Assembly: GCA_038503065.1 (NCBI GenBank)
Contig: JBCAMK010000013.1
Coordinates: 1,116,001-1,180,000 of the forward strand
Direction: 5' to 3'
Origin: Paragyromitra xinjiangensis
Lineage: Eukaryota > Ascomycota > Pezizomycetes > Pezizales > Discinaceae
DNA length: 64,000 nt
Both the position numbers and the translations under genes were made by a program. Below the pieces are notes generated by a model, which was not told the DNA's origin, searched no databases, and worked only from the letters and a program-made list of their open reading frames with translations. Shown piece after piece: positions 1 through 12,670 of the stretch. The stretch's first letter is position 1; every line of letters starts with the position of its first letter.

Positions 1-662
1 CCTAGGTTAGGAGAAATCGGCAGCAGCCGAAGTTCCGGGCTCCGGATCACTGAGCAAGGGTTCTTCATGAAGCCAAAAAGTAGAGAATGATTGCTACTCG
101 TCGTACCGTGGCTCCGTGGTACGTTCGTGGTCTCTCGATCGGTGGTTACACGTGGGTTTCCATACGCTGCGTAGGTCACCCGCATATTAGCCACATGATA
201 GGCGAGATACCTGTATTTCGATAATTACCCTCAGGGCATGTCAGTCGCAATTTAGGATTAGCGTCACCACCATTAACCCTATGATAGGCTTTGATGGTGG
301 TTTTACAGCAGGCACTATATTTAATGTAGGTAAAAGAACCTAGAATTATTTGTCCTTAGCGAAATACCTATTTATTTGGACTACGTACCCTGAATTATTA
401 GTCGATCAACTATATACCCTTGTATTTAGGTTATCTTACTCTTTCTCTTGCCTGCGCCCTAGGGCTAGTGCGATCGAAAAGACAGCTGTCCAGACAGATG
501 AGGGGAATTTCGGTGTTTTCCTATGGCATTCCAGCGAGCTTACACCGTTATTGGTGACATAGTCGGCAAGTCTTTAATTGTTATAAAGCATCGGATATCT
601 CACATGTAGTTACATGCAGCTACCCTAAGTCATCCACGGTGGTTACTACCGCTCCGCACCCG
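1..662. other. Left-edge sequence, no gene recognised
   Basis: I see no conserved reading frame here. It should contain the promoter and 5' leader of the flavoprotein gene that follows. An additional upstream coding exon of that gene cannot be excluded, because the open frame extends back to a GTG at 639. Confidence 0.5.
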
Positions 663-2625
663 ATGTTGCCCAAATCTCAGACACTGCAGTTTTCCGATAC
701 TGCTATTCTGAACTCAAAAAATCAGAATACCACCATTCCTTCTGATTCGAACGTTGTCGTTGTGGGTTCTGGCATACATTCTTTAATCTACGCCATACAT
801 GCCAAGAAAATTGACTTGGAACGGCCAGATCCTTCCCACGGCACGACCCAGATTACTGTCTTGGAGAAGTCGAGTAGCCCCGGGTATAAGATTGGCGAGA
901 GTACATTAACAGTCTTTGGGTTGTGGCTGAAGACTGTTGGTATAGATGCGCCTCTTCTGTGGCGCCTTTTTGGCCCAAAGGACGGTCTAGCATTTTACTA
1001 TCTTGCGAGTGACGGTGATCCAGAGAATTATACATCGTTTTGCGCCAATGGCCCTCCTGGCGATTTTGTTCCTACTTTGCAAATCGAACGCAAGATAAGT
1101 GAACTTCTATTAACAATATTTGCCCAACGCCTTGGTGTCAACGTCTTCCACGGCCACTCTGTCGATATCAATGCCACTAAGCTTTCCGAGAAACTAAACT
1201 TGGTTCAAGTTAAGAACAATGAGACCAACCAGGAAAGCCAAATTCGAGCTCAACTCGTTGTCGATGCTACGGGAAGATTTCGACGCCTAGCCTCGAAAGA
1301 AGCTCGTCTTAAGCGCTTTGAGGGATTCAACACTGATGCTTTCTGGGCTTACTTCGAGTGTCCTGGTGATGAATCTGATATCCCTTTTAGTCAATACGAA
1401 TCATGCAATACGAACCATATTTGCCTCCCAGAAGGGTAAAAGTCCTAGTAACCCATGTGGTATTCATCGCACTGACATAATTTCTTATAGGTGGGCGTGG
1501 GTCATCCGTTTACCTTCCTGGGAAGGCAGTCCGATTCCAAACCTGATGGAAATGATCAACCATCTTCTCGACCTTAATGACCGCAAAACACCTGGGGACC
1601 AATTCCCATCTTGCCATGAATTAGCCAAGAAATTCGGTCTCGAGTTTAGATGGGTTGTAAGCATTGGTTTTGCACTTCGTACAGATGTCGTCTATCCAGA
1701 AGACATGTCCTCCTACGGCAAAAGCGAAGCAGAGAGAAAATTCAATTGGATTGTTAATCGCTACCCAAAGATGAAGGGCCTTATGGATCAGCATGTTCTT
1801 ATCGAAGACCTCTATGGGCCCGGAACTACCTGGTTTATTCGCAAACACTTAGCATATCAGTCCCCCAAGGTGTCAGGGCCTGGCTGGGTAGCCATCGGAG
1901 ACGCAGTTGGCTTCACCAACCCGCTATTTTCACCTGGAATAAACGCCAACATGGGCACGAGCGTCTTTGCCGCCGAGCTCACCCGACCATATCTTGCGGC
2001 GAAGGACCCAATCACACGTATGAAGGTCTCTCAAAAATACGAAAAGTACTGCGAGAAGCGTATACCTGGTTTAAATAGAATGAACGTCTTCAACTATCTT
2101 TGCATGCGCTCTCCTAAACTTGGTCCTCTCGGTCCATTATGGCAATACCTCGTTGGCACTGGGAACCCGAACTGGCAACGCATCCGCTCCTTCGTCTTCG
2201 GGAATGTCAGTGAGATGTTGATGGGGTGGGATTGGGGTGCTCACGAAGAGGAGTATGTCGATTTTGTAAATCAGGCGATTGTGTTACTCGATGGGCCGCC
2301 ATCGGAACCCTCAGCAGAGACGGTTACGGCGGTTCTTAAACTCTCGGATATATCGGTAAAATCTGCGATTGCCTCAGGAAAGTATAAAAACCGCTGGGCG
2401 GGATTGTTGCGGTGGTATGATGACGATTTGGAGTTCTGCGAAGATAAGAACTGGAAAGATGTACTGTCACGACGCTGCAAGCAGTGTGGCAATTGGAGGA
2501 TCTTACGGGAAGATTTGTTAAAGTGCGCGGTCTGTGGTGGCTTGGCTTCACTTGATGAGTCGAAAAAGGTTTTGGTAGAATCTCGTACAGCTGTCCCTGA
2601 TAAGGTTATTTTATCTTTAAGGTAA
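663..2625 (+). CDS. FAD-dependent halogenase-like/monooxygenase-like protein with C-terminal zinc ribbon
   Basis: Two exons, 663-1435 and 1491-2625, joined by a 55-nt GT-AG intron, give 635 residues. The start is the first in-frame ATG; the open frame runs back to a GTG at 639. Residues 31-40 hold a dinucleotide-binding loop (VVVVGSGIHS). GES lies at 78-80, and a GDAVGF...SPGINANMG block (from about 394) is the FAD-pyrophosphate motif of flavin-dependent halogenases. At 259-264 the sequence is WAWVIR, close to the halogenase WxWxIP signature but with Arg for Pro. The last 50 residues hold four cysteines (C587, C590, C603, C606) spaced as a zinc ribbon. Family knowledge suggests flavin-dependent oxidation or halogenation of an aromatic substrate; the actual substrate and halogenation are not shown. 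No biosynthetic partner genes lie nearby. Confidence 0.75.
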
Positions 2626-3368
2626 ATCAAAGCAGCCCTGTTACAGCAGATGTTGCTAACGGATAATGGTGTCTGGGGAGGAACTACCCATTTCAACAGG
2701 TAGAAAAGATGGAAGAGAGGTAAAGAAGAGGAACCCTATAGTAGTGTGCGAGGAAGTGGACGTGGTAGAGATTTAAAAGTGTAATTTTAAGGTTTGTAGT
2801 CGAATCAAGATTCGAAGATGCGCAGTTTTGTCCACGAGGAAATCCAATGGTTCATGGTCCATGACCATGTAGTCTCTACACTTTTTCCTGCTTGGGATAT
2901 TGTTAAGTCTTTGCTAACTAAAGCGCGGCCGTGATACGCCCAGACACCAATCAAAGAATCTGTACTTACAACCGCCATCGGGAAGAGGTAAGTGAGGGCT
3001 GCAACAGGATACCCTGACCAACAAGTTTAGAGGCTTCAGCAAGTATACAAGAGCGAAAGTACTCGTTCACAAACATCATGGCTCAGTAAAGGGCTCTGGC
3101 TTTAACATTGAAACTGAAGCGATTGAATTCGAACATCTCAATTCGCCTTCCAAAGAAATCCCCTAAACCATCGACCTCATAACAGCAAACATTATACGCA
3201 GCATCAGCCAATTATTGATGGCAAGCAACACTTATTTCTATTGACCTAATATTGATTACCTCCGTACAGGAAACATACGGCCTCCTAGGTGTCTTACCTC
3301 AGAGGATGTGTCGTCGAGTGATATACCGTGATTATAAACTCCAGTGACCGACATGCAGCCTGAGCGAA

Positions 3369-3406
3369 GATATCGAATTCTAGAACAAATTTCCCCGGGC
3401 TGCAGG
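3369..3406. other. Polylinker-like cluster of restriction-site motifs
   Basis: GATATCGAATTC at 3369-3380 runs into TTCTAGAAC (3378-3386) and then CCCCGGGCTGCAGG at 3393-3406. These are EcoRV, EcoRI, SmaI and PstI strings, arranged much like the cloning site of common phagemid vectors but with a changed spacer. It may be chance, a cloning remnant or an assembly artefact. Confidence 0.4.
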
Positions 3407-5507
3407 TAAATACAGAAGCACTTACCGATGGCTGGATGGTGATTCCGATAGATGATCCAGCATCATACATAATATATCACTCGAGAATTGACCTTTAGGC
3501 AGGATTTTGTATAACTACCGAAAAACGGAAAAGGGGCCGAATAGGGCACAACCGGCGGACTGGACCGAGAAGGGTTCTATATCAAAGGGACGCTCCCCTA
3601 TCCTCAGTATAATCCCTCTTTTCCTTTCTTTTCCTTTCTAGCCTTTTCACCTCTTAATTTTACGTACCCCCTATACAATTCACAGCGCTTACTCTACAAG
3701 CACAGAAACTACTTCTATTTTCCTTGATTCACTCGTCGCTTACACTACACCTTGCCTCTATCCTCTAGCCGCTCTCATTTTAATCCCCCACTTAGAATAT
3801 CATCGTTACTGCTCCTTCTTAATAACGAAGTCGACCATGCGGAATGATAACCCCATTCATCACTCGGTATGGACGTTCGGGGCAGCTTATACAAGGAATC
3901 AGGGAGGATTATCTCCTGACTTCTTCGTTGTCCCACTCCCCCCTTTATATATCTTTACCTATCCTATCCGGCTCTCTACTCGTCTAGCTCTGAACAGCAA
4001 CAATCATATACCCCCTAGATTACAGACTAGGAAATAGTTCAAGAGGCCTGTCCCCGTTTGAGCCGTGCGCAGAGATTTGACTAAGCGAGGTTAGATCTAA
4101 GATCTAGGGCTAGGAGGGAAGATGAAGTAGAGGATGAACCTCCCCAATCAATATTCTGTATGGACATATATTACGACAGTAGGATACCCGGTGTGAGAAG
4201 GGAATTTACCGGTGGGTCAACCCATCCCCGCCCCTAGCTCGTCCAGATCGAACATATGAGCATCTTTACCGGTCAAATCAAATATTCTAAGACAGAAGAA
4301 CGGACAGCGATGTTCCACATTGCAGGACCCGGTTGTGGAGAGCTAGCAAGGCTATCAATTTAAAGCATTGTCAGGCCACAATTGCTCATGCATATCTGAT
4401 CAGGATAAGGACTATTCCCGATGGCATTTAACAAGGCTATACTTGTTAGAGGAGGGCCCGAATGTAGAGTAGTACCAGTATCCCCTGTCAAGTTAAGCTA
4501 ACTTGGGGCGAACCGATCGCCGAATACATTGGCCGGTCGGCTCGAATTGCCGACTCATAGCCGTGAAATCGATGTGGGCAACTATGGCTATAGGGCTAGA
4601 ATAATTCGTGTTGTAAGCCCTGTAGGTAGGTGATTCCCATGAGAGAAAGGCCAAGTCGCCCTGTAGAACTAAGAGATATCTAGGTTGTATCTAATCTAGC
4701 AATTTAGACCGGAAGTAGTCTAGCCACGTCAATAACCCCAACCCACGAAACAACTCATACTCTAGCAAAAGCTTGAGAGTTGTATAAATGTGTCTGGATC
4801 TAGGGTCTACCAAAACCAACACCGGTCTAATTCCAGCGTCTAATCCAATCAGATATGCTCAATGACTTTCGTGGCTTATGCAACATTGAACATACTGACC
4901 CCGTGCCATGTCTGCAAGTCACCCCCAAATACTTCGTGTATCCATGGTTGCTCTAACCCCTATAAGCGAAACGTGCGAAATACCATAGATGGCAGGTTTG
5001 GAACTACACAACGAGTGATATATCGTGATCCGCAGAAGGCTGAGCCGAACATAGTTGCACGAGATCCCAAACCCCAATACGGAGGACCATCTTCTACAGA
5101 TATAGAGGAAACAAGCATTTCAAGGATAAATACACCCTCCAGCACGCTATATACGACAGCGAGTACCATTGGCTACCAGACAAAGGAGAAACTCTGGAGA
5201 ATATGACATACATATGCCGGGACTTTCTTCAATGCGAAAAACATCACAAATGGGAAAGGATTAGTTAAGATCACCTTAGCCCATATTTCTGCTTCACACT
5301 CTAGATCACAAAGCCCCTCTTCGGAACTCTGGCAGTTCTTCGCGGATTTTGTTTACTGAATCAAATAGATTAGATATCTCTCGGGGCCGATGGGCCGCGG
5401 TGATATACGCCGTGTTCCATGCAGGCAGGACAGAGTAATGAGAATTCATTCCTACTACAGGAGGAGCTGCTGGCAGGAGTATTACTGAGAGAATTTGCCG
5501 CAGCCAG

Positions 5508-5562
5508 TACCTATGTCAGCTGTACTTAATGAATTAATCAATCAATCAATACCTATGTCAGC
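5508..5562. repeat. 13-bp direct repeat around an AATC microsatellite
   Basis: TACCTATGTCAGC occurs at 5508-5520 and again at 5550-5562. Between them lies a short AATC tetranucleotide run (about 5531-5551). This looks like a small slippage or template-switch duplication. Confidence 0.7.
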
Positions 5563-8500
5563 CCATTCACGACGCGATGGTGATCCATAGAACCATCAAA
5601 GTAACACACCCACAATATAATGTAAGAAGGGTTTAAAGAGGGGTCAAAAAGCTTTTACAAGTCATCCCTTGATTTACTATGACTTCCTCCAATCATTGAG
5701 TCTAAACTGGTATTTTAAAACCCCTTGGTCGTTTTCCATTTTGCGGTTTTTTTTACATGACCCCCACAGAATTCCCAATGGCTTCCGCATAGATACCTCA
5801 ACAGAAAAGGGCGTAAACGCGACTAACACCCCCCCCTCTCAACGCTTCTTACACTATACTTTAGGTATTCAGTCCCCTGGAAATTTTGAATCCCTTTCAT
5901 TTTATTCCCTCGTATTTGTACTAGCTCTGACACCCTAGTCGCATGATCTCACCTGATCTGAAATCACAGGCATAAAGCATAACAGAGAAAAATGACACGG
6001 GTGCATACCGTAGCACATGCGGTGGTCCTATTGGAACACAATGTGACACTCACTTCGTGATACTTGCCACAGTATTTTGATACAACCGAAGACTACTATA
6101 TTGCTACTCGAAACATTCATTAGATATATATTCTACCACACAAGTTTGTTTAAAATGACGAGACGTAAGCCGAACATCGGAAGATCCTTTTTGACAGACC
6201 TGCGCACGGTAGTATGCATTCACCTCCTCCTCTTCCAATGTAGCCTAGTTAGGAACTATACGTACATATAATATGCTTTTTTTTTTCCCTACAGGGATTA
6301 CCATATATCTGAAGCTGCTTTATCCTTAGAAAAGATTTGCGTTATCTCCCAGACTAACCAACTTGACCAACAAACACGAGGTGAGGCGAAACGAAACTGA
6401 CTCTCATTCGAAAACCCCTCTCACTGATATCAATGCTCGTTTGCCGCCATCCACGGGTCAAAAACACCAAAATTGAGTATCCAGCAATGCCGGCTACCGT
6501 TGCTGGAAATCTCCATCAGCCCACATGGCCAGAGAGTGATGTGATATGGACCTTACCAAGCAGTATATGGCTCTTGGCATTGCCTCCTTACACGGAGGTT
6601 GGTTCGCTCTGGGGAAACCTCGAGTGACGGAGTGTGCCTGGTAGATTTCGTTGGGCGGAAAGACTTAACTCCAAGGCTGACATGATGGGTTAGAGATAGA
6701 GTAATCGCCGTCATCAAGTACTTATTCCGTCCAAGATCAACACGCTTGTGTTCCAGATGTCATACTTGCCGGGGGTGAGTTTCCAGGATATCGGGAGTTC
6801 ATGATTCGGTCGTGAGGGCTGCTAGCTCAACATGCCGGTCATCGATATGATATTTTTATCAAATGGCAGGAAACGCACCATAGCCCCATACCAAAACGAT
6901 AGAGCAATGATGCTATCAGAGAAATCTGGATTCTAGAAATAACATTGGTACCAATTCTATAGTCCCTTTTTTGTGCCCTGCACCGTACCTCCTCGCCACG
7001 TCTTGACGTTTCTTGTGAAATCGGATCGAAGAAAAGGGGGATCTTCACTTTCTTTTTCCATGTTAGGAACACTTAGCTGTGCCTTATTTCAATCCAAGGT
7101 CCTGAGGCTCACGGCAACCGGAGAAATGGAGTTGATCTCGATAATCGAAATTATATCAGACATATCGGTATGTTCCTTTCCATGTCAAATAGGTGGACGT
7201 AACACTCGCCCGTCTCGGCATCACCGTGCAAAGGCACTTCCCGAAACTAAGTAGCTATAGTAGAAAGCTCTTTTTCACCCAGCGCGGCCTATTTGACGGG
7301 CGAAATTCCGTATCCGCGGCGTTTCAAGACAGCTATCATGTCACTACCGTGGAATCTCTAACTAAACTACAATGCATTATTATATTGGATATATTCCTCT
7401 AAAGACATAGAAAGTTTCAAATGGAGCGAATCCCAGTATTCTAGAAAACGTGTCGCTGTCATCACGATGCATATGTTGAATCCATAACCTGATCCTCAAA
7501 CAAAAAAAAGGTGCTTTCCGAAAGTGATGTTAGTTGGTACCAAAAGTAAGGTGACATGCACAAGCCCCTTGGCACTTCGAACACTACCGGTTTTTGAGTT
7601 TTGACCTTGTTTAAGCACGTTTAGACAAGCACTGTTTAGCAAGTAACGTTCGGATCGTCCGGTGTGGGGGGTTATTACTCTCACCAGGTTTTCCCCAGCG
7701 ATATCAAAAATGCAGCTGCAAAAAATTCTCTAGTTGCGGGTGATGGCATATGTCTGAACACCGCGAAACCTTAGGTCGATGTCTGAACCACCGATCGGAT
7801 AGTATCCATTCACGATCCTGCCCAAAACTGATTTGCCAAGCCTTCTTACTCACGATTCCTGGCCGATATCGATGCGGTAGGTGTAGCCACAAATGCTTGA
7901 TACGACCCGAGAACGCCATCGATAGTAAAAAATGGTGTGTGTCCAGATCTGGTCGGGTAGGTACAACATATAATTGATATGTTAATTGCGGGGAATAGGG
8001 CCTTTGTCGTTCTCGCCAGGTCTGGGCACGGACTCCCAAGTCGCGATGTGATCTGTTACTTTTCTCCGCCGGCGACGGCCACTTTTGTCCGATGGCTTTT
8101 TGATAAGTCGGCTCTTTTTTTATTTTTTAACGAGCAATGTCCGCAATCGATGCGCGCAAATGCGTAACCAATTCGGGGAACACTGCGACAGCTCTAGAAG
8201 AGCGAACAAGCGCCATTCGCTGCAGCAAACGAAACACGTAGACGTCTCTCTTTTGTATTGTATCGATTCGACCAACTCTAGCCCCGGTATTCGCCCCGGG
8301 AGTTTTAGGTGGAACCGCTGAGTATCTTTGAGGTCGCTAATCAAATATTCGTTTGACGGCAAATGGTAATGGAAAAATATTCTTACCGTACCACACATCC
8401 TGCATCGCGCGATGCTGTTTCTCGGTCATGAAATAAGCTGCAGCGGCAGCCATGTACGGAGATTGAGTTGCCCTGGTAAAGAATCTGAGCGACAGAGCAC

Positions 8501-10206
8501 AGGGATTTTAGGCTTGATCCGACGATGGAACTAACCGCGAAGAATTCGATGATGCTTCCTTCGGCGCAGTAAGCATTCGATGCTGTTACACGTTTAAAAT
8601 CAATCCCAAGGAGGTCGCCGGTGATTCCATGTACTTAGCACCTTTGACCGCTTATTGAAAGAAAAACTGCGGGCTGATGCAACGCGTTCTCCATGCTAAT
8701 CTCGATTTCTCTCGTTGTGCGTAGAGAGTTTTTTCTCCAACGGAAAAAAAACCTCAACGGCGATGCACCGAGCTCATCTCCGTCTAAAATCGGGTACCTT
8801 CGTTTCAGACCATGGTTAGTGTTTGTGGCCGGAGAGCGAGATAGCGTAACCGCGTATTGTTGCTGGGTGTAAATTTCCCCGAGCCGAAGGGTACCCATGA
8901 CATGTAAAGTAGAGTACCGGTACCATAGTTATCAGTAGACAGATTTCGGTTGGCGCATGCTACTAATAATAAGATCCTCACGATGATAATGGCTATTAGA
9001 GATTGGCTATACGCACAAGTAGCACAACACCCGCAAAAAACAAACCTTAAAGCGTTGGAGCACCGGCAGGCCCATCAAAACGGTAAAGAGGCTTACCCCA
9101 CAAAACCTTCTTGTGGTTCTGCCTCCGGAACGAGAGCTGGCAGGACCCTGAAATATCCACAAAAGGGTGTAGCTTGTGTCACCGACGGAGATTATTACTG
9201 TTGATGGGTACTTGGAGGCGTTTTTTCTAGAACCAAAAACCCAATGGCGGCTCCGTGAGGGGGCACGAGCCTACCTCTAAAACCAACGTCCGGAGTTTCC
9301 ACGGGTTTTGAATTCGCCTAGTTAGCTGCCAAAAACTGTGTACCTGGGTTTGTCGGAGATGTGTATAGAATTCTCCATACTTTCGGGCTCGCATGCCATT
9401 TTCCCACAAGCGCCCGTGGGTTCAGATGTCAACAGTCAGAGAATGGTCGGATAACGCCATCGAGGCCTAATCCAGGTTTCCTCACCCTCTGTCTCCCTTG
9501 CACCTTTTATTCTTGACCTGTTTTGGAGGGGGGCTCTATGTGCTCTAATTTCAGACTGTATGTCAAGTTGAGTGAGCAAAGACCAGGTTCGCGTCCAGCG
9601 GAATGTCGATGCGTCAAAAACGCACATTGACTTCCCCGCTGCGCCATGACGTCGAAATCGTTTCGGGTTCGTTTCAGGTGGCATTCTCGAAGCTCTCGAA
9701 CAGGCAGCAGAGCCGGTGCAGGGAAAACACAAACATTAATGAATTGATCAACATCGAGTGTAAGCCAAGAGAGATATGAAAGAGGGCTAGTGGCGAATCA
9801 AATTTTTAGGTGCGGGCGCTGCGCCGAAGCTTTTTTGGGAGTTTTCAAATATTGACTAGGCAACCGAAGGGGTAAAGCGGGAATTCTGGACCTCTTGGAA
9901 GAGTCCAGTTCGGGCTTAGAAGCGTTCGGGAGAAGTGCCGGTGCAAGGGCCATCCCTGCAGGATGATGTCACGGGTAACGGATGACGATTTGATCGGTGG
10001 CGAAATACTTCAAGCTGTGTTCTCGAAAAGAGGAAGACACTGTCTACTTTCGTGTTGGAGGCAGACCAGCAGGGAGCACAAGGCTTACAATAGGGGAGCA
10101 TCTTTATACGATGCTGCTGCTGATGTTGAAGCCAGTTACTGGCTAACGGAGGAAGATTTCGAGTTGTGATGATGATGGAAATACATCTTTGCATGCCGGT
10201 GAACTG

Positions 10207-10237
10207 GAGGTGGTGGGTGGTGGGTGGTGTGGTGGGG
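10207..10237 (+). repeat. G-rich tract, potential G-quadruplex
   Basis: Successive GG/GGG runs separated by single T bases lie on the plus strand, in the far upstream region of the C2H2 factor. The complementary strand reads as apparent His/Pro-rich open frames, which are composition artefacts. A structural or regulatory role is only inferred. Confidence 0.4.
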
Positions 10238-12670
10238 ATGTGTGATGTGTGAGGGTGATGGGTGGACTCTTGGCGCAGCACAGAGCACGGCTGCCTGCCG
10301 GGGGGCTTGCAGGCTTGCATCGAGAGAGAGATTCGAGACTGGGGCTTGCAGTCGGCTCCACCCTTTGCACCCGCATTTTCTGATCCTCCCATCCCGCTCC
10401 GCTTCGTCATAGGGTCTCACACGCTCGGGGGACCCCCTGTTTCTGCGATAGTCCATCGTCATTTGCAGCCCTGTAGGCTTAGTACGCCCTCACCCTTCTT
10501 ATTTCAATGTCCCTTGGTTGGCCAGGCCCAAATTTAGACCGTCGGACGGCCAGAGCAGAAAACCTGGAGATGAGAAAAAAGAGGTGCTCCTTCCGTCGCC
10601 GACCACACCCATCGTAGCATCATGTTCCATCTGTGATGGCATCGCGCGTCCCCTCCCATCCTATTCGGCTGTTCTCGCTTCCCCTTTCGCGAATAGTTGG
10701 AAAACCTGCTCACACAGTTGGATCTGACATGTGCGGGGGTGGTGTAGAGTAGAGAATACCTCTAATTCGTGCTGGCGATGAAATGTAAACCTTTTTTGCG
10801 TTCGATTTAGAGGATTTGGCGAAGAAACGCTGGAATTCGAAGAGTTTGAGGAAGATAGGAAAGAGTGTGAAAAACGTAGGAGAGAACGATGATTTTATTT
10901 GAAAAACCCTCCTGCCAGATCCTCCCCCTTCTTGTTTGTCCATCCTTTCTTGACCGATCGCCTTCCTGCCATCATCATCATCGTGGGTGCGGCCCCTGCG
11001 TGCACAAAGGAGCAGCGTCCAGCCAGTCGAGCGTTTCTCGTCCGACGTTACTCCGTACCAGTGGACCGTACCGTAAAGCTATGAGCCTCTTTTGTATATA
11101 CCTGTAGGGATCAATTATTATTATTGTTTTTTTTTGCTTTTGATTTTTGAAGCATGCCACATTGGAATAGTAAAAAACAAAATTTGTTTTATGTCGCCGA
11201 AGTTGACACTCGGAGAAAGTCACAAATAAGTGCTTGGTACAATCAAAATACGAGCTTTTTCGGACCTATCTCCCTTGCATGGCAGCCCCCATTCGCCGGG
11301 CGAGTTTGCAAGGTTACCATATTGTAGCGTCTTTTACCTACTTGGGCAGTGTTCCTACCCCGTGTTCGTTCAATTTCTGATTTTTGGGGTCATTTTCTTC
11401 GATTTTACCTATCAAGATGGCTGCTGAGGGCAAACCGGAAACTGCCCTCCATCCGTTGCCGCGCCAGACCACGCCCAGCGCTAGCCACTCTCGGCCCCGG
11501 ACGGTGCACAGGCAGGCAAGCATCCACACCTTCTCATCCCTCCGTTCACTCCACACCCCTACGCCCCTCCATCCCTGTTGGACGGGCGTTGGCATTGCTT
11601 CTTGCTTTTTACTGCTTTCCTGATTTTGGGATTGCTGCTGGTTGCTGGCTGGTGGGCTTTCATTCGTTCAATTCGCGCTTTTCCCTTCATATCTCTGCTC
11701 CCTCACGCTCTCGCTCATTTGTCTTTGCCCCGAGGACGATACATACATACGTGAATTAATCCCTCTGATTTGGAGCACATCTTTGCCGAATCTCGTCCTG
11801 TCGTAAGAAAGGGTTTGGCTTAAACAGGCGGGGAGGCTTTTTGACAAGCTACAACATACCTACATACCTACCTGCTCTGCTCTGTTCTGCTCTGCTGAGT
11901 CTATTGATCTACAATCATCATCTCTCGCGTTTCCACGCTTTGCTTCGCTTGGCCCTTGGACGGCGATCACTCGAGCCTCTCTTCGATACTTGGTTCTTGC
12001 TTGAAGAAGACAAAAGAGTTACGCTGGCTGGCTTGCTTGCTTGATTGATTGCTTGCTGCTACCTGTTACATCGAGAAGAGTACCTCATAGGGACATTGTA
12101 ACTGTGTGCTTGGCTGCCTGGTTTTGCTTACTTACTCCGTCTGCTTTGCTTGCGCAACCTGCTTTGCCTACCAAACACTCCTCGATACCGCCGCCTACCG
12201 CCAACCGCCTCCCAATAATTACTCCAGCGTCCTAGCTTTGCCTACTTATCTAGATACTCCCCCTTCAAGGCCGCCGTCTCAGCTATTACTTACCTACAAT
12301 ATCTGCTCCCCCCCCCACTTCCCGCACATTTCTCTTCTCAAAATTCATAATCCATAAGATTTACCTGTCGCCTACATCCCCATCCCATCCCATCGTTGCT
12401 ACTGCACACTCACCACCCCCCACCCCCAACTTGATCGACTGTCAACCTAGCACCCGTCGTCTCATCTGTCAAACTTCTACCGTGTCGGGTTGATGATCCT
12501 GAGTCCCGTCTGGGTATTTGCGTTCTGCAATTTTTATCCTCGTTCAAGCTACTGGCCAACTGCATTCATCTATCTAAAGGATAACTAAAACTGTTTTCCC
12601 CGGTAAACTTTGACCTTTCTCCCTGACCGCGTCACATCACTTCAACCATCACATTCTCACCCATATCAAT

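Larger units (their letters stand above)
2626..12670. other. 10-kb gene-poor region
   Basis: No open frame in this stretch shows a domain or composition I recognise; the longest frames are short and look random. CG dinucleotides are frequent, so it does not look like heavily RIP-degraded repeat. From about 11.2 kb the plus strand becomes pyrimidine-rich with CTTGC/TCTGC repeats, which suits a long 5' leader and promoter of the C2H2 factor at 12671. A CT-rich tract at 3613-3830 precedes a 66-codon ATG frame at 3837-4037 with no recognisable product. I found no tRNA or rRNA by eye. Confidence 0.6.

Noticed and set aside
4862..5206. 114-codon open frame in the first gene-poor block
   Set aside because: No family resemblance, no codon bias like the neighbouring genes, no splice context. 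Kept only as a possible random frame.
10136..10462. His/Pro-rich open frames on the minus strand
   Set aside because: They arise from the complement of the GGT-rich tract and show no domain.
2626..12670. RIP-decayed transposon explanation for the gene desert
   Set aside because: CG dinucleotides are common and TA-rich monotony is absent, unlike strongly RIP-mutated DNA. No transposase or reverse-transcriptase motif was seen.
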